From: Phycisphaerae bacterium
GTDB lineage: Bacteria > Planctomycetota > Phycisphaerae > UBA1845 > Fen-1342
DNA length: 13,032 nt
Assembly: GCA_022842805.1 (NCBI GenBank)
Contig: JALHOX010000079.1
Coordinates: forward strand, 1-13,032
Direction of reading: 5' to 3'
Below, piece by piece: positions 5,894 through 13,032 of this stretch (positions are counted from its first letter, which is position 1; every line of letters starts with the position of its first letter). Both the position numbers and the translations under genes were made by a program. Below the pieces are notes generated by a model, which saw only the letters and a list, made by a program, of their open reading frames with translations, made no database searches and was not told the DNA's origin.

Positions 5894-7248
5894 TGCAGGT
5901 CCGGTCGCGCGCTGGTTGTTCCTGGGGGCGCACCGGTTTGGAAAGAACGCAGGCAATGGTCGCTGCTCGCCGCATTCTCGTGGTCGGTCCGTCGGCGCTG
6001 GCGGAGTCGCTCGGTGCGATTCTGCCGGGGGCGCGGATCGCGCGCGAGGATCATTTGTTAGCGGGCGTTTGGCGCGCGGCGCGCGAGGATTTCGAGTGCG
6101 TCCTGCTCGACCACGCCTCGGGCGAGCATCTCCCGCAGGCGATTTCCGCGGTCCGGGAACTGGAACGAAATGTACACTTGTTGGTGTGCTGCCCCGCGCA
6201 CGCCGAGCCGCTTGCGCGTGAGTGGATTGCCGCCGGCGTCCACGACTATGTTTTGGAACCGCTAATGGCGGGCGAGGTTCGGGCAGTGATGGAAGGCAAG
6301 ACTGCGTCGCGGACGCCCCAGGCGAACCGCGCCGCCGACAGTTTCGTACCGGTCGCTATGGAGCGTCCGAGCAACGCAGAACTCAGTGATATCGCCGGCG
6401 TGCTCCGGCACTTATCAGACGGCCCCCAGACGGCGCTGGCGCGCATGGCCGAGACGATCCGCGACGCATTCGGGGCGGCGGGCGTTTCCATCCGGCTCGA
6501 ACAACATTCGCACGTCGCCGGCGACGCGAGCGAGGTGCTCGTGCAGGAGCCGCTGCGCGTCAACGGGGCGATCGTGGGCGAAATCGGGCTGTCACGTCGT
6601 AAGACGGGCGCCTATGACGCGGGGACCATCGAGCGGCTCGGTGCGTATGCGCGGTTGCTCGAGCTCACCTATTCGCTGGCGCGGCAACACGACCAACTGC
6701 GCGATCTGGTCTGGACCGACGACCTCAGCGGGCTGCGCAATCGGCGCTATTTTGATCGTCGCCTGGCGGAGCTGGTGGACTACGCCGCCCGCGAGCGCGG
6801 CCGCGTCACGGTCGTGCTGCTCGATATCGACGACTTCAAGCAATACAACGACGCCCACGGCCACGACTTTGGCGACAAGCTGCTGCGCGAAGTCGCCCAG
6901 CTCTTGCTGCGGACTTCACGCGAGTCGGACGTCGTGACGCGCTATGGCGGCGACGAATTCGCGCTCATTTTGTGGGACGCCGAGAAGCCGCGCGTGCCCG
7001 GCTCGCAGCACCCGACCAGCGCCCGCGACCTGGCGGAGCGCTTTTGCCGTGCGATGAAGGCTCACCGCTTTGAATGCCTTGGCGAAAACGCGCCCGGCCC
7101 GGTCACGCTCAGCGGCGGCCTGGCCAGCTTTCCGTGGGACGGGAAAACCGAAGCGGAGCTGATGCGGGCCGCAGACGAAGCGCTGCTCGGCGCGAAGCGC
7201 AACGGCAAAGGCCGGATCCAGGTGGCCGGCGAGACAGAGCGCTGCTGA
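5893..7248 (+). CDS. Diguanylate cyclase with degenerate receiver and GAF-like region (GGDEF)
   Basis: The 451-residue product ends in a complete GGDEF domain (about 268-450) that makes cyclic di-GMP from two GTP. DDLSGLRNRRYF, VLLDIDDFKQYNDAHGHDFGD and the active-site loop RYGGDEFAL (GGDEF at 352-356) are intact, and RESD (343-346) five residues upstream is the product-inhibition I-site. Residues 27-133 resemble a receiver: ILVVGP strand, LLD with Asp73 at the usual phospho-acceptor place, then AGVHDYVLEPL. The conserved Lys is replaced by Glu122 and the early acidic pair is missing, so normal phosphorylation is doubtful. Residues about 160-262 look like a GAF-type sensory domain. There is no transmembrane helix, so it should be cytoplasmic. 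The start at 5893 is coupled to the previous stop; ATG 5956 is an alternative that begins just before the receiver. Confidence 0.93.
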   Translation: MQVRSRAGCSWGRTGLERTQAMVAARRILVVGPSALAESLGAILPGARIAREDHLLAGVWRAAREDFECVLLDHASGEHLPQAISAVRELERNVHLLVCCPAHAEPLAREWIAAGVHDYVLEPLMAGEVRAVMEGKTASRTPQANRAADSFVPVAMERPSNAELSDIAGVLRHLSDGPQTALARMAETIRDAFGAAGVSIRLEQHSHVAGDASEVLVQEPLRVNGAIVGEIGLSRRKTGAYDAGTIERLGAYARLLELTYSLARQHDQLRDLVWTDDLSGLRNRRYFDRRLAELVDYAARERGRVTVVLLDIDDFKQYNDAHGHDFGDKLLREVAQLLLRTSRESDVVTRYGGDEFALILWDAEKPRVPGSQHPTSARDLAERFCRAMKAHRFECLGENAPGPVTLSGGLASFPWDGKTEAELMRAADEALLGAKRNGKGRIQVAGETERC

Positions 7249-7368
7249 GAGCCCGCGAACGGGGGTCATTTCGCCCGATGCATCTGCGAATCGCTAATCC
7301 CGATGCGGGCTGGGCGATCGAACTGAAATTGTTCAAAGAACGGAAATGGACGAGCGCCACGCTGGGCT

Positions 7369-7400
7369 GCGAGCGCCCGTGAGGGGCTCGAAGCGCTCGC
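7369..7400. terminator. Hairpin between convergent genes
   Basis: GCGAGCGC (7369-7376) and GCGCTCGC (7393-7400) form a perfect 8-bp stem with a 16-nt loop, in the 227-bp gap between the convergent diguanylate cyclase and HEAT/TPR genes. There is no T-run on either side; the terminator role is inferred from position. Confidence 0.35.
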
Positions 7401-7475
7401 GCGTTAGGCTCGCACCGGTTCCCGGCCGCTTTCGCGGTGGGTGGATAATCTGAGCTTTGAAACCCCGTCGTCGCT

Positions 7476-8135
7476 TTACGTGACCTGCTGCTGCAACAGT
7501 GCCCGCACGGCGGCGAGCGTCTCGCTCATGCCGGCCAATGTCGGGTGAATCCGCAGCGCCGTCTGGTATGCCTCCAGCGCGCCGTGGAAATCGTCAAGCT
7601 GCACGCGGGCGTGGCCGAGGTTGGCCGCGGCACTGTAGTGCCAGATGTTCCACTCCAGCGCTGAGACAAACTCGCGCTCGGCGGCAGGGTATTCCTCCAG
7701 CATCGCCAGCGCGATGCCGCGCTGATGGTGCGGTTCGGCGAATCCCGGCTCGGCTCGCACCAGTTCGGCCAAAATCTCATCAGCCTCGCGGTAGTTTTCC
7801 TCGCGAATGCAGCGGACGGCGTCGGCCAGCAAGTGGTTGGCGTTGGGGGTGCCCGCTCGCATCCAGATGGCGAACAGGCTGTCTTCGACTTTTTCGACGA
7901 AGCGCGGATCGGGTTGTGCCAGCAAGCCCACCAGGTCGGGCACGACCTCGGTCGAGCCCTTGACCCCCAGAGCGATCACCGCCGCGGAAACCACGTCGAT
8001 GGTCGGGGCGCTCAGGAGCGCGACCAACCGTTCCGCCGGCCAGGCGGAACAGGCACGTACCAGCGCCGTATGGTCGCCGGCCGCGGTGCTGACCGAGACC
8101 GACCTCACAAGATCGGTCACTACAGCGTGCTTCAA
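7476..8135 (-). CDS. HEAT-like and TPR repeat protein
   Basis: I chose TTG 8135, preceded by GGGAGT (plus-strand 8141-8146) about 5 nt upstream, giving 219 residues. A longer in-frame start, GTG 8264, has no ribosome site and would overlap a promoter-like sequence. Residues about 20-95 form HEAT-like helical pairs (AERLVALLSAPTIDVVSAAV, VVPDLVGLLAQPDPRFVEKV). Residues about 100-200 contain tetratricopeptide units (YREADEILAELVRAEPGFAEPHHQ, YPAAEREFVSALEWNIWHYS, FHGALEAYQTALRIHPTLA). Such repeats are protein-protein scaffolds and no catalytic motif is visible. No signal peptide or membrane helix is seen with this start, so it is probably cytoplasmic. It lies 370 bp downstream of ccoS on the same strand, too far to assume shared transcription. 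Confidence 0.85.
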   Translation of the reverse strand: MKHAVVTDLVRSVSVSTAAGDHTALVRACSAWPAERLVALLSAPTIDVVSAAVIALGVKGSTEVVPDLVGLLAQPDPRFVEKVEDSLFAIWMRAGTPNANHLLADAVRCIREENYREADEILAELVRAEPGFAEPHHQRGIALAMLEEYPAAEREFVSALEWNIWHYSAAANLGHARVQLDDFHGALEAYQTALRIHPTLAGMSETLAAVRALLQQQVT

Positions 8136-8267
8136 GCCACACTCCCGAACAAACTGACAAACGACAGTCCGCCAGACGCCAATCCGTGCGCGCAGCTTCC
8201 TTCTGCCCGACGAAACGTCTGCTTCGATGTGGAGACCGAGGACTCTGCTATCTCTCCGCTCCACCGC

Positions 8268-8297
8268 ATACTAGGAGGGCATTTTTGCGAAGGTCAA
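8268..8297 (-). promoter_or_regulatory. Possible sigma-70 promoter for the HEAT/TPR gene
   Basis: Read on the minus strand, TTGACC (8292-8297, 5 of 6 consensus) and TAGTAT (8268-8273, 4 of 6) are 18 bp apart. Transcription would begin near 8261, leaving a leader of about 125 nt before the TTG at 8135. This argues against the longer GTG 8264 start. Confidence 0.35.
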
Positions 8298-8505
8298 AGT
8301 TTCGCCGTGATTCGCTGACAAAACCGAACAATTTCGGGGCGATGAGGCCGATTCGGAGCAACGATTGCGCGATGAGGCCGCCGCGCGAGCCTTCGGCGGC
8401 GGATAAACACCCCCCGTCGGCAAGTCGCCCCGACCGGCCGGACCTCGGCGGTTCGGCGCGTCGCGATTGTTGTCCAATAGTTATCGGAATCGGGACGCGG
8501 CGGCC
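8298..8505. other. Remainder of the 370-bp gap between ccoS and the HEAT/TPR gene
   Basis: No protein gene is supported here. The stretch holds an exact 12-bp direct repeat GCGATGAGGCCG (8339-8350 and 8369-8380, 30 bp apart). It also holds a 7-bp GC hairpin, GCCGCCG/CGGCGGC (8377-8400), which could end transcription of the ccoS operon. Confidence 0.5.
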
Positions 8506-8700
8506 TTAGTCGGGCTCGGCTCGCGCCGCCCGGGTGGGCGGCGAACTCGACGTCTCCGCGTCGACGTCGTCGTGAAGGATGCGCAGCGCGGGAGTGTCCA
8601 GGTCGTCGAACTCGCCCTGGTCGGCGGCCCAGATGAACGCGCCAACGGCGATGCCGGCGAAGATGACCGCCAGCGGCAACACGATGTAGATAACGCTCAT
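8506..8700 (-). CDS. ccoS: CcoS, cbb3-type cytochrome oxidase assembly protein
   Basis: A 64-residue protein with one N-terminal membrane helix (MSVIYIVLPLAVIFAGIAVG, residues 1-20, continuing to AFIWA). It is followed by the family signature QGEFDDLDTPALRILHDD (28-45) and a short polar tail. Size and motif match CcoS, a small inner-membrane protein needed to insert cofactors into cbb3-type (high-affinity, microaerobic) cytochrome oxidase. Its ATG overlaps the ccoI stop (ATGA on the minus strand, 8697-8700), so the two are translationally coupled, as in ccoGHIS clusters. The tail after residue 48 is rich in Ser, Pro and Arg and is probably disordered. Confidence 0.92.
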   Translation of the reverse strand: MSVIYIVLPLAVIFAGIAVGAFIWAADQGEFDDLDTPALRILHDDVDAETSSSPPTRAARAEPD

Positions 8701-11297
8701 CGCACGCCTCCTTCGCTCAGCGCGAGTTCCGGGTAGTCGCTCTCGGGCCGAGGCTCGGCGCGGCGCGGGGCGGCGGCGAAGGTGCGACCGCCGAAGGCGA
8801 TCGAAAGGACGGTCAGAGAGCTGATGGGCATCAGCACCGCCGCCAGTAAGGGGTTGATCAGTCCGGTGATGGCGAGCGTGGCCGCCGTCGCGTTGTAGAG
8901 CAGCGACGCGCCGATCGCGACATGGATCGTGCGCATGGTCCGCCGGGCGGCGATGACCAGTTCGTGGATCGGCGCGAGGCCGGGCCGCTGGATGTAGACG
9001 TCGGCCGCTGCCAGGCTTGCCTCGGCTCCGCCATGGACGGCGATGCCGACATCGGCGGTCGCTAAGGCGGCGGCGTCGTTCACGCCGTCGCCGACCATGA
9101 CCACCGCGCCGCGCGGGGTTCCGGCGGGCGTGGCAGCGGGGGACTGAGCGGCTGCATCCCGGTTCTCGAGCAGGCTCGCGACGATTTCGCGTTTCGACTC
9201 AGGCGATACGCCGCCATGCGCTCGCTCCGGGGCGATTCCGGCCTCGTGGGCGACGGCGGCGACGATTTCGGCGTGGTCACCCGACAGCACGGTGGCGGTC
9301 CATCCGCCGCGCCGCAGGTCGGCGATCGTCTGACGGGCGTCGGCTCGCAGTGGATCGCCCATGCCGGCGAGCGCGACAACGCGTCCATCCTCGGCGACCA
9401 GCACGGGACTGAGGCCGGCGGCCAGCAGGGCGCGCTCGCTCGCTGCGATGGTCGCATCTTCGGCTGTGGCCACGGAGCGGACGAAGCGGGGGGAGCCGAT
9501 CGCGATGCGCCGCCCGTCGATCTCGCCCATGACTCCGCGGCCGAGCACTTCTTCAAACTTTTCAACGGCGGGTGAGCCGGCGCGGCCGGGCGCGGCGTCG
9601 CGAATTGCCCGTGCGATCGGATGGGCCGATTGGGCTTCGAGCGCCGCGGCGCGCAGCAGAACGGCTTCGTCGCCGATCCAGCGCACGAGCGTCAGACGTC
9701 CCGCTGTCATGGTTCCGGTTTTGTCGAGCACGATCGTGCCGCGACGGCTGAGGGTTTCGAGCGCGGCGCCGCCCTTGATCAGAATGCCGCGCTTGGCGGC
9801 GCGACCGATTGCAGCGGTCAGAGCGAGCGGCGTGGCGAGGCCCAAGGCGCAGGGGCAGGTGACGATCAGCAGCGCGATGGCGCGTTCGAGGGCGAGATCG
9901 GCGCGGCCGGTCTGCCATTGGGTCCAGGCGAACGTGATCGCCGCCAGCGCGATGGCGATGTAGACGAAGCGGCCGCCGATGCGGTCGGTGAGTTGTACGA
10001 TCGGGGCCCGCCGGCGGCTGGCCTCTTCGACCAGGCGCATCAGACCGGCGGCGCGGGTCGCGGGGCCGGCGGCTTCGACGCGCGCGACCACGCGCCGCGT
10101 CAAGTTGATTGTGCCCGCAAAGACGCGCTCGCCCGGCCCCGCGGCCACCGGGCGCGATTCGCCGGTGATCAGCTTCTGGTCGACCTCGGAACGGCCCTCG
10201 GCGATGACGCCGTCGATCGGGAAAGAGTCGCCGGCGCGGACCTCGACCAGATCGCCGGGCGCGAGCGACTCGATCGCGGCTTCGCAGACCGCGCCGCTGG
10301 TGTCGATGCGTCGGGCGAAGGTGGGCGTCAGGCTGTAGAGCAGTTCGAGCGCGCTGGCCGACCAGCGCTGCTGGCGGTACTGAATCCAGCGGCCGACGAG
10401 CAGCAGAAAAATCAGGACGGTGATCGAGTCGAAGTATATCTCGCCCGCGCCGCGGATGGTGTTGACCGCGCCGCCGATCGTGCCGGCGAGGATGCCGAGT
10501 GCGATGGGGACGTCGAGGTGAGCAGTGCCCGTGCGGATCGCCGCCCAGGCGCCGCGCAGGAAGACCGCGCCGGGCCAGGCGAGCGAGACGACGGAGAGGC
10601 CCATCGACAGCCAGCGGAACAGGCTCTCATATTCGCGCTCGATGCCGGAGATCAAGCCGCTGTAGAGCGCGAATGCCAGCAGCATCACGTTGCCCGCCAG
10701 CGCACCGGCGACAGCGATGCGAATGAGGAAGCGGCGCTCTTCGGAGACGCGGGCCCGACGAGCCGCCGCGTCTCGTGCGGGATGCGGCGGATAGCCGAGG
10801 GTCTCCAGCGCGCGGCCGATCGCGGAGGGCGATGTTCGACCGCTATCCCAAGTGACCTGCACGGTCGCCTGTCGCAGATTGAGCCGCGCGCCGACGACGC
10901 CCGGGCAGACGCGCGGCAGCTTCTCGACGAGCCAGACGCACGCGGCGCAATGGACGTTTTCGAGGAAGAGCTCCACCTGCGCCGCGCCGTCGGGCATCGC
11001 CTGCACATAGGCCTGGGCGAAGGCCGGTTCGTCCCACTCGGCGTAGCGGCGCTGCGAGACGGCGGCGGGCTTGAGCGCGCCGTTGTCGGCGAGCGCCGCG
11101 CGCAGGGCGTAGTAGCGATCCAGCCCGCAGCCTTGAATCACCTCATACACGGTGCGGCAGCCGGTGCAGCAGAACTGGCGCTCGGCGGCGGGCTCGATGA
11201 GTCCGTGCGGCACGGGCAGCGAGCAGTGCGCGCAGCGCACCGCCGCGCCCGTGACGGTCCGTTCGGACAAAGATTGTGCGATGTCAGCGAGGGGCAT
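8697..11297 (-). CDS. ccoI: CcoI/FixI, copper-exporting P1B-type ATPase for cbb3 oxidase maturation
   Basis: An 866-residue inner-membrane ATPase that moves Cu(I) toward the periplasm to supply the copper centre of cbb3 oxidase. In order it shows an N-terminal CcoI-type cysteine cluster (C22xxC25, then C43, C44 and C47) and a heavy-metal-associated domain with HCAAC (116-120). Membrane helices flank the actuator motif ITGES (377-381). The transport motif CPC (481-483) is followed by the phosphorylation site DKTGT (525-529), the nucleotide-binding SAHP (557-560) and the hinge GDGVND (736-741). Terminal helices include MPISSLTVLS (823-832). All catalytic residues are present. The first helix begins near residue 190. 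Its start lies inside the end of the upstream TauE/SafE gene (14-bp overlap) and its stop overlaps ccoS. Residues 841-866 form an extra polar tail. Long readings on the opposite strand here are GC-driven shadows. Confidence 0.96.
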   Translation of the reverse strand: MPLADIAQSLSERTVTGAAVRCAHCSLPVPHGLIEPAAERQFCCTGCRTVYEVIQGCGLDRYYALRAALADNGALKPAAVSQRRYAEWDEPAFAQAYVQAMPDGAAQVELFLENVHCAACVWLVEKLPRVCPGVVGARLNLRQATVQVTWDSGRTSPSAIGRALETLGYPPHPARDAAARRARVSEERRFLIRIAVAGALAGNVMLLAFALYSGLISGIEREYESLFRWLSMGLSVVSLAWPGAVFLRGAWAAIRTGTAHLDVPIALGILAGTIGGAVNTIRGAGEIYFDSITVLIFLLLVGRWIQYRQQRWSASALELLYSLTPTFARRIDTSGAVCEAAIESLAPGDLVEVRAGDSFPIDGVIAEGRSEVDQKLITGESRPVAAGPGERVFAGTINLTRRVVARVEAAGPATRAAGLMRLVEEASRRRAPIVQLTDRIGGRFVYIAIALAAITFAWTQWQTGRADLALERAIALLIVTCPCALGLATPLALTAAIGRAAKRGILIKGGAALETLSRRGTIVLDKTGTMTAGRLTLVRWIGDEAVLLRAAALEAQSAHPIARAIRDAAPGRAGSPAVEKFEEVLGRGVMGEIDGRRIAIGSPRFVRSVATAEDATIAASERALLAAGLSPVLVAEDGRVVALAGMGDPLRADARQTIADLRRGGWTATVLSGDHAEIVAAVAHEAGIAPERAHGGVSPESKREIVASLLENRDAAAQSPAATPAGTPRGAVVMVGDGVNDAAALATADVGIAVHGGAEASLAAADVYIQRPGLAPIHELVIAARRTMRTIHVAIGASLLYNATAATLAITGLINPLLAAVLMPISSLTVLSIAFGGRTFAAAPRRAEPRPESDYPELALSEGGVR

Positions 11298-12069
11298 GTT
11301 GGCAACAGGGCGGGCGTTCCGCGGCGGCCTGCTCGATCGGCGCCAATGCCGATGCGTTGCGGGTCTGCGCGGCTTGCGCCAGGGAATGAAATCGGGTCGG
11401 GTCGATCTGAGCGCGCGAGATCAGGGCGGTCAGGCCGACCGCAATCAGCGCCACCGAGGTCAGCGCCGGCAGGCGCGTCGCAAAGCGGCCCGAGAGCCAC
11501 TGCGCCGCAGCGCCGAACCCGGCCAGCGCCGGCAGCGTTCCGAGCCAGAAAACGGACATCGCCAGCGCTCCCAGCGCAGCACTGCCCGTGCCGGCGGCGG
11601 TGCAGGCAAAGGCGTAGAGCCAGCCGCAGGGGAGGAGCGTGGTGAGCAGCCCGATCGTGGCGGCGCGGCGCAGCGGAGAGAGCTGCAGCGCGGCGCGATT
11701 GCCGGCCATCACCGCCCGGCGGACGAAATCCGGCAGCGGGGCGGGCGGCAACGAAGCACCGCTGAGTCGGGCGAGTTGGGCCAGACCGAAGACGACCAGC
11801 GTGACGGCGGCCGCCGTGATTGCGAGTTGATTCAGGCCCAGCCAGCGGCCGCTGAAGTTGAGTGCGCCGCCGGCGGCCCCGGCGACCGCCCCGAGCAGTG
11901 CATAGGTCGTGAGCCGTCCCGCGTGATAGGCGCAGTGTCGCACGGCGCGGGCGCGGGGCGAGCCGGCTTCGCTACCCACGGCGAAGACGACAAACGGCCC
12001 GCACATGCCCACGCAGTGGAGACTGCCGAGCAGACTCGCGAGAAAAACAGCTGTAATCAGCGCTGTCAT
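11284..12069 (-). CDS. TauE/SafE-family membrane protein of the cbb3 assembly operon
   Basis: A 261-residue polytopic membrane protein with about six hydrophobic segments: residues 2-30, 52-68, 80-101, 136-158, 160-178 and 184-212. The first helix carries GSLHCVGMCGPF (15-26), and a later helix carries LLTTLLPCGWLYAFA. These two Cys-containing signatures mark the sulfite exporter TauE/SafE family members that sit beside ccoI and ccoS, and the conserved His and Cys residues suggest copper handling. The soluble tail ends in a Cys/His cluster (PPCCQHAPR), also consistent with metal binding. It is not the FixH-type CcoH. GAAGG lies 6 nt before ATG 12069. It is the first gene of an operon with ccoI and ccoS; the structural ccoNOP genes are not in the window. 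Confidence 0.88.
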   Translation of the reverse strand: MTALITAVFLASLLGSLHCVGMCGPFVVFAVGSEAGSPRARAVRHCAYHAGRLTTYALLGAVAGAAGGALNFSGRWLGLNQLAITAAAVTLVVFGLAQLARLSGASLPPAPLPDFVRRAVMAGNRAALQLSPLRRAATIGLLTTLLPCGWLYAFACTAAGTGSAALGALAMSVFWLGTLPALAGFGAAAQWLSGRFATRLPALTSVALIAVGLTALISRAQIDPTRFHSLAQAAQTRNASALAPIEQAAAERPPCCQHAPR

Positions 12070-12104
12070 GGATTGCCTTCAGCAGCGGCCTGCACCCCTC
12101 GGCC

Positions 12105-12140
12105 GTCCGTCGCCACCCGCGGGTTCGCAGGCCGACGGAC
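12105..12140. repeat. 8-bp stem-loop upstream of the TauE/SafE gene
   Basis: GTCCGTCG (12105-12112) pairs with CGACGGAC (12133-12140) around a 20-nt loop that holds the palindrome CCCGCGGG. It lies in the leader or promoter zone of the cbb3 assembly operon. Its function is unknown; it may act together with the hairpin at 12156-12182. Confidence 0.3.
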
Positions 12141-12155
12141 TCGTGCATCGGACGA

Positions 12156-12182
12156 GGAGCGCGGGCGCCGCGCCCGCGCTCC
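12156..12182 (-). terminator. 12-bp GC hairpin after the small exported protein gene
   Basis: The arms 12156-12167 and 12171-12182 are perfectly complementary around a CCG loop, 10 bp past the stop of the 66-residue gene in its direction of transcription. This separates the outer-membrane protein pair from the cbb3 assembly operon. There is no T-run after it on the minus strand, so it may alternatively be a dispersed GC palindrome. Confidence 0.45.
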
Positions 12183-12191
12183 CGAGACCGA

Positions 12192-12392
12192 CTAGCCCGG
12201 CAACACGAGCGGCGCGACCAGAGTCACGATCGCGTCGAGAATGCCGAAGGTGTCGTCGAAGAACACCGGGGTGACGAGGTTGAGGATGTTTCGTCCGCAA
12301 CCCTGAAACGGGATCAGTTGCAGGGCGACGCCGCCCAGAGCCAGCAGGGCCAGCCGTCGTCGCATTGCATAAGTGCGCATCGAATTCTTCAT
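12192..12392 (-). CDS. Small hydrophobic exported protein, possible lipoprotein
   Basis: A 66-residue product with a basic start (MKNSMRTYAMRRR), a hydrophobic stretch (LALLALGGVALQLIPF, 14-29) and then Gly31-Cys32. This resembles a signal peptide ending at a lipobox-like site, though FQGC is not a standard lipobox. The remainder is mostly hydrophobic (NILNLVTPVFFDDTFGILDA, then IVTLVAPLVLPG) and contains FDD. GGAG is placed about 9 nt before the ATG and overlaps the stop region of the upstream outer-membrane protein gene 12 bp away, so the two are almost certainly one operon. The family is not recognised; an envelope location is inferred. A longer reading in another frame (12079-12483) is Arg/Gly-rich and looks spurious. 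Confidence 0.65.
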   Translation of the reverse strand: MKNSMRTYAMRRRLALLALGGVALQLIPFQGCGRNILNLVTPVFFDDTFGILDAIVTLVAPLVLPG

Positions 12393-12404
12393 GATCGTCT
12401 TCTC

Positions 12405-13032
12405 CTACCAGCTCAGCATGAAATCGACCGTCACGCGATTGCCCATGATGTCGTTGTCGGGGTCGGTCAGCGGGAAGGCCCACGTCGTACCGACGCTGGC
12501 GTGCGGCGTCAGCTTCCAGCGGAAGCCGAGGCCCATCGCGATGACGCTGCTGCCCGAAACGTCGAACGAACCCAGATTGGTGTAGTCATAGCCGCCGACC
12601 GAAAGCGGCAGATGCTCGCCGTCGCTCAGGTAATGCAGCCCGTGAAACTCGATCATCGGGGCGAAGCCCGGCAGCGTCTCCGGCGCGATCTCATAGTCGA
12701 AGTGCAGATCCCAACTCAGGATGTTGTTGCCGCGGTCCTGGTCGGTCGGAATGCGGCCCGTCACGTTGCCGAGGATATGGAAGCGGTCGTAGCCCTTGGC
12801 GAAGCTGAGGAAGGGGCTTAGTTCTTGCGAATCGCCCTGCAGAATGTCCTGATCGCCGTTGCTCAGCTCCCAGCGCATGCCGCCCGTCAGCACGAAATCG
12901 GAGGCCTCATCGGCGATGATCGCGTATTTGGCGCCGATCGCGAAGTCGTTCCAGCCTTCCGCGCCGGGCAGGGCGCGCGCGCTGAGATCGCTCCAGCCGT
13001 CTTTAGTGGCGATGAATGCGAGGCGATCGGTG
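12405..13032 (-). CDS. Outer-membrane beta-barrel protein (N-terminus beyond window)
   Basis: The frame is open from the right edge to TAG at 12405-12407, giving 208 visible C-terminal residues. The sequence alternates short amphipathic beta-strands with Gly/Asp/Asn-rich turns, such as WNDFAIGAKYAIIADEA, VLTGGMRWELSNGDQD, YDRFHILGNVTGRIPTDQD and SVIAMGLGFRWKLTPHASVG. It ends in VTVDFMLSW, a closing strand with a C-terminal aromatic residue as recognised by the BAM machinery. There are no hydrophobic helices. It resembles barrel proteins of the transporter or MetA-pathway-of-phenol-degradation type, but its substrate cannot be assigned. The GTG at 12893 that would allow a short gene is internal: the frame continues upstream with barrel-like sequence to the window edge. 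Confidence 0.8.
   Translation of the reverse strand, partial: TDRLAFIATKDGWSDLSARALPGAEGWNDFAIGAKYAIIADEASDFVLTGGMRWELSNGDQDILQGDSQELSPFLSFAKGYDRFHILGNVTGRIPTDQDRGNNILSWDLHFDYEIAPETLPGFAPMIEFHGLHYLSDGEHLPLSVGGYDYTNLGSFDVSGSSVIAMGLGFRWKLTPHASVGTTWAFPLTDPDNDIMGNRVTVDFMLSW

Noticed and set aside
5030..5956. Minus-strand reading of about 300 codons opposite the receiver-like gene
   Set aside because: Low-complexity Arg/Ala-rich product. The opposite strand has a coupled two-gene unit (TGATG overlap) with a real diguanylate cyclase.
7278..7382. Small plus-strand frame of 34 codons after the diguanylate cyclase (MHLRIANPDAGWAIELKLFK...)
   Set aside because: It starts with ATG and GGGGG lies upstream, but the spacing is long. 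The end of the frame falls inside a hairpin (7369-7400), and nothing in the product is recognisable. It remains possible but unsupported.
9621..11645. Very long open reading on the plus strand opposite ccoI (about 670 codons)
   Set aside because: It is an antisense shadow created by the GC-rich third codon positions of ccoI. The product is Arg/Asp/Gly/Ala-rich low-complexity sequence with no motif, while ccoI is intact with all catalytic residues.
11152..12195. Plus-strand reading opposite the TauE/SafE gene and the start of ccoI
   Set aside because: The product is extremely Arg/Gln/Gly/Ala-rich with no domain, and it runs across two clearly real minus-strand genes and their intergenic hairpins.

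Overview
This is a GC-rich bacterial window with tightly packed genes, frequent 4-14 bp gene overlaps and several TTG starts. The best taxonomic guess is a member of the Planctomycetota, possibly Phycisphaerae-like. The basis is an ArsC-fold (seleno)protein of a type I associate with that phylum, an ECF sigma/anti-sigma pair followed by a secreted protein of a planctomycete-like type, and cbb3-oxidase assembly genes. No rRNA, tRNA, CRISPR array or transposase was seen, so this placement is an inference.

Left part (1-2446). A secreted low-complexity protein (minus strand, running off the left edge) is built on a very regular 15/16-residue glycine-anchored repeat. It is divergent from a three-gene operon: an ECF sigma factor with a TTG start, a one-helix putative anti-sigma factor (ATGA overlap), and a secreted protein of unknown function (8 bp overlap).

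Region 2447-2880 holds no protein gene. It has a perfect TATAAT box followed by about 290 nt rich in nested complementary segments, here called a candidate structured RNA. A 34-bp AT-rich inverted repeat follows, and its right arm supplies the stop codon of acpS (holo-ACP synthase, minus strand).

Middle (3458-7400). A CFA-synthase/coclaurine-N-methyltransferase-type SAM methyltransferase is followed by the highlight of the window: an ArsC-like selenoprotein (4658-5017). An in-frame TGA lies in a UxxC redox motif and is followed by a stem-loop that fits a bacterial SECIS element. A two-gene unit comes next: a protein with a possible receiver-like fold, then a diguanylate cyclase with degenerate receiver, GAF-like and GGDEF domains.

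Right part (7476-13032), all on the minus strand. A HEAT/TPR repeat protein with its own promoter-like sequence stands alone. An overlapping operon encodes a TauE/SafE-family membrane protein, the copper P-type ATPase CcoI and the small membrane protein CcoS, which together mature cbb3-type cytochrome oxidase. Upstream, and separated by a strong GC hairpin, lies a pair made of an outer-membrane beta-barrel protein (N-terminus beyond the window) and a 66-residue hydrophobic exported protein.
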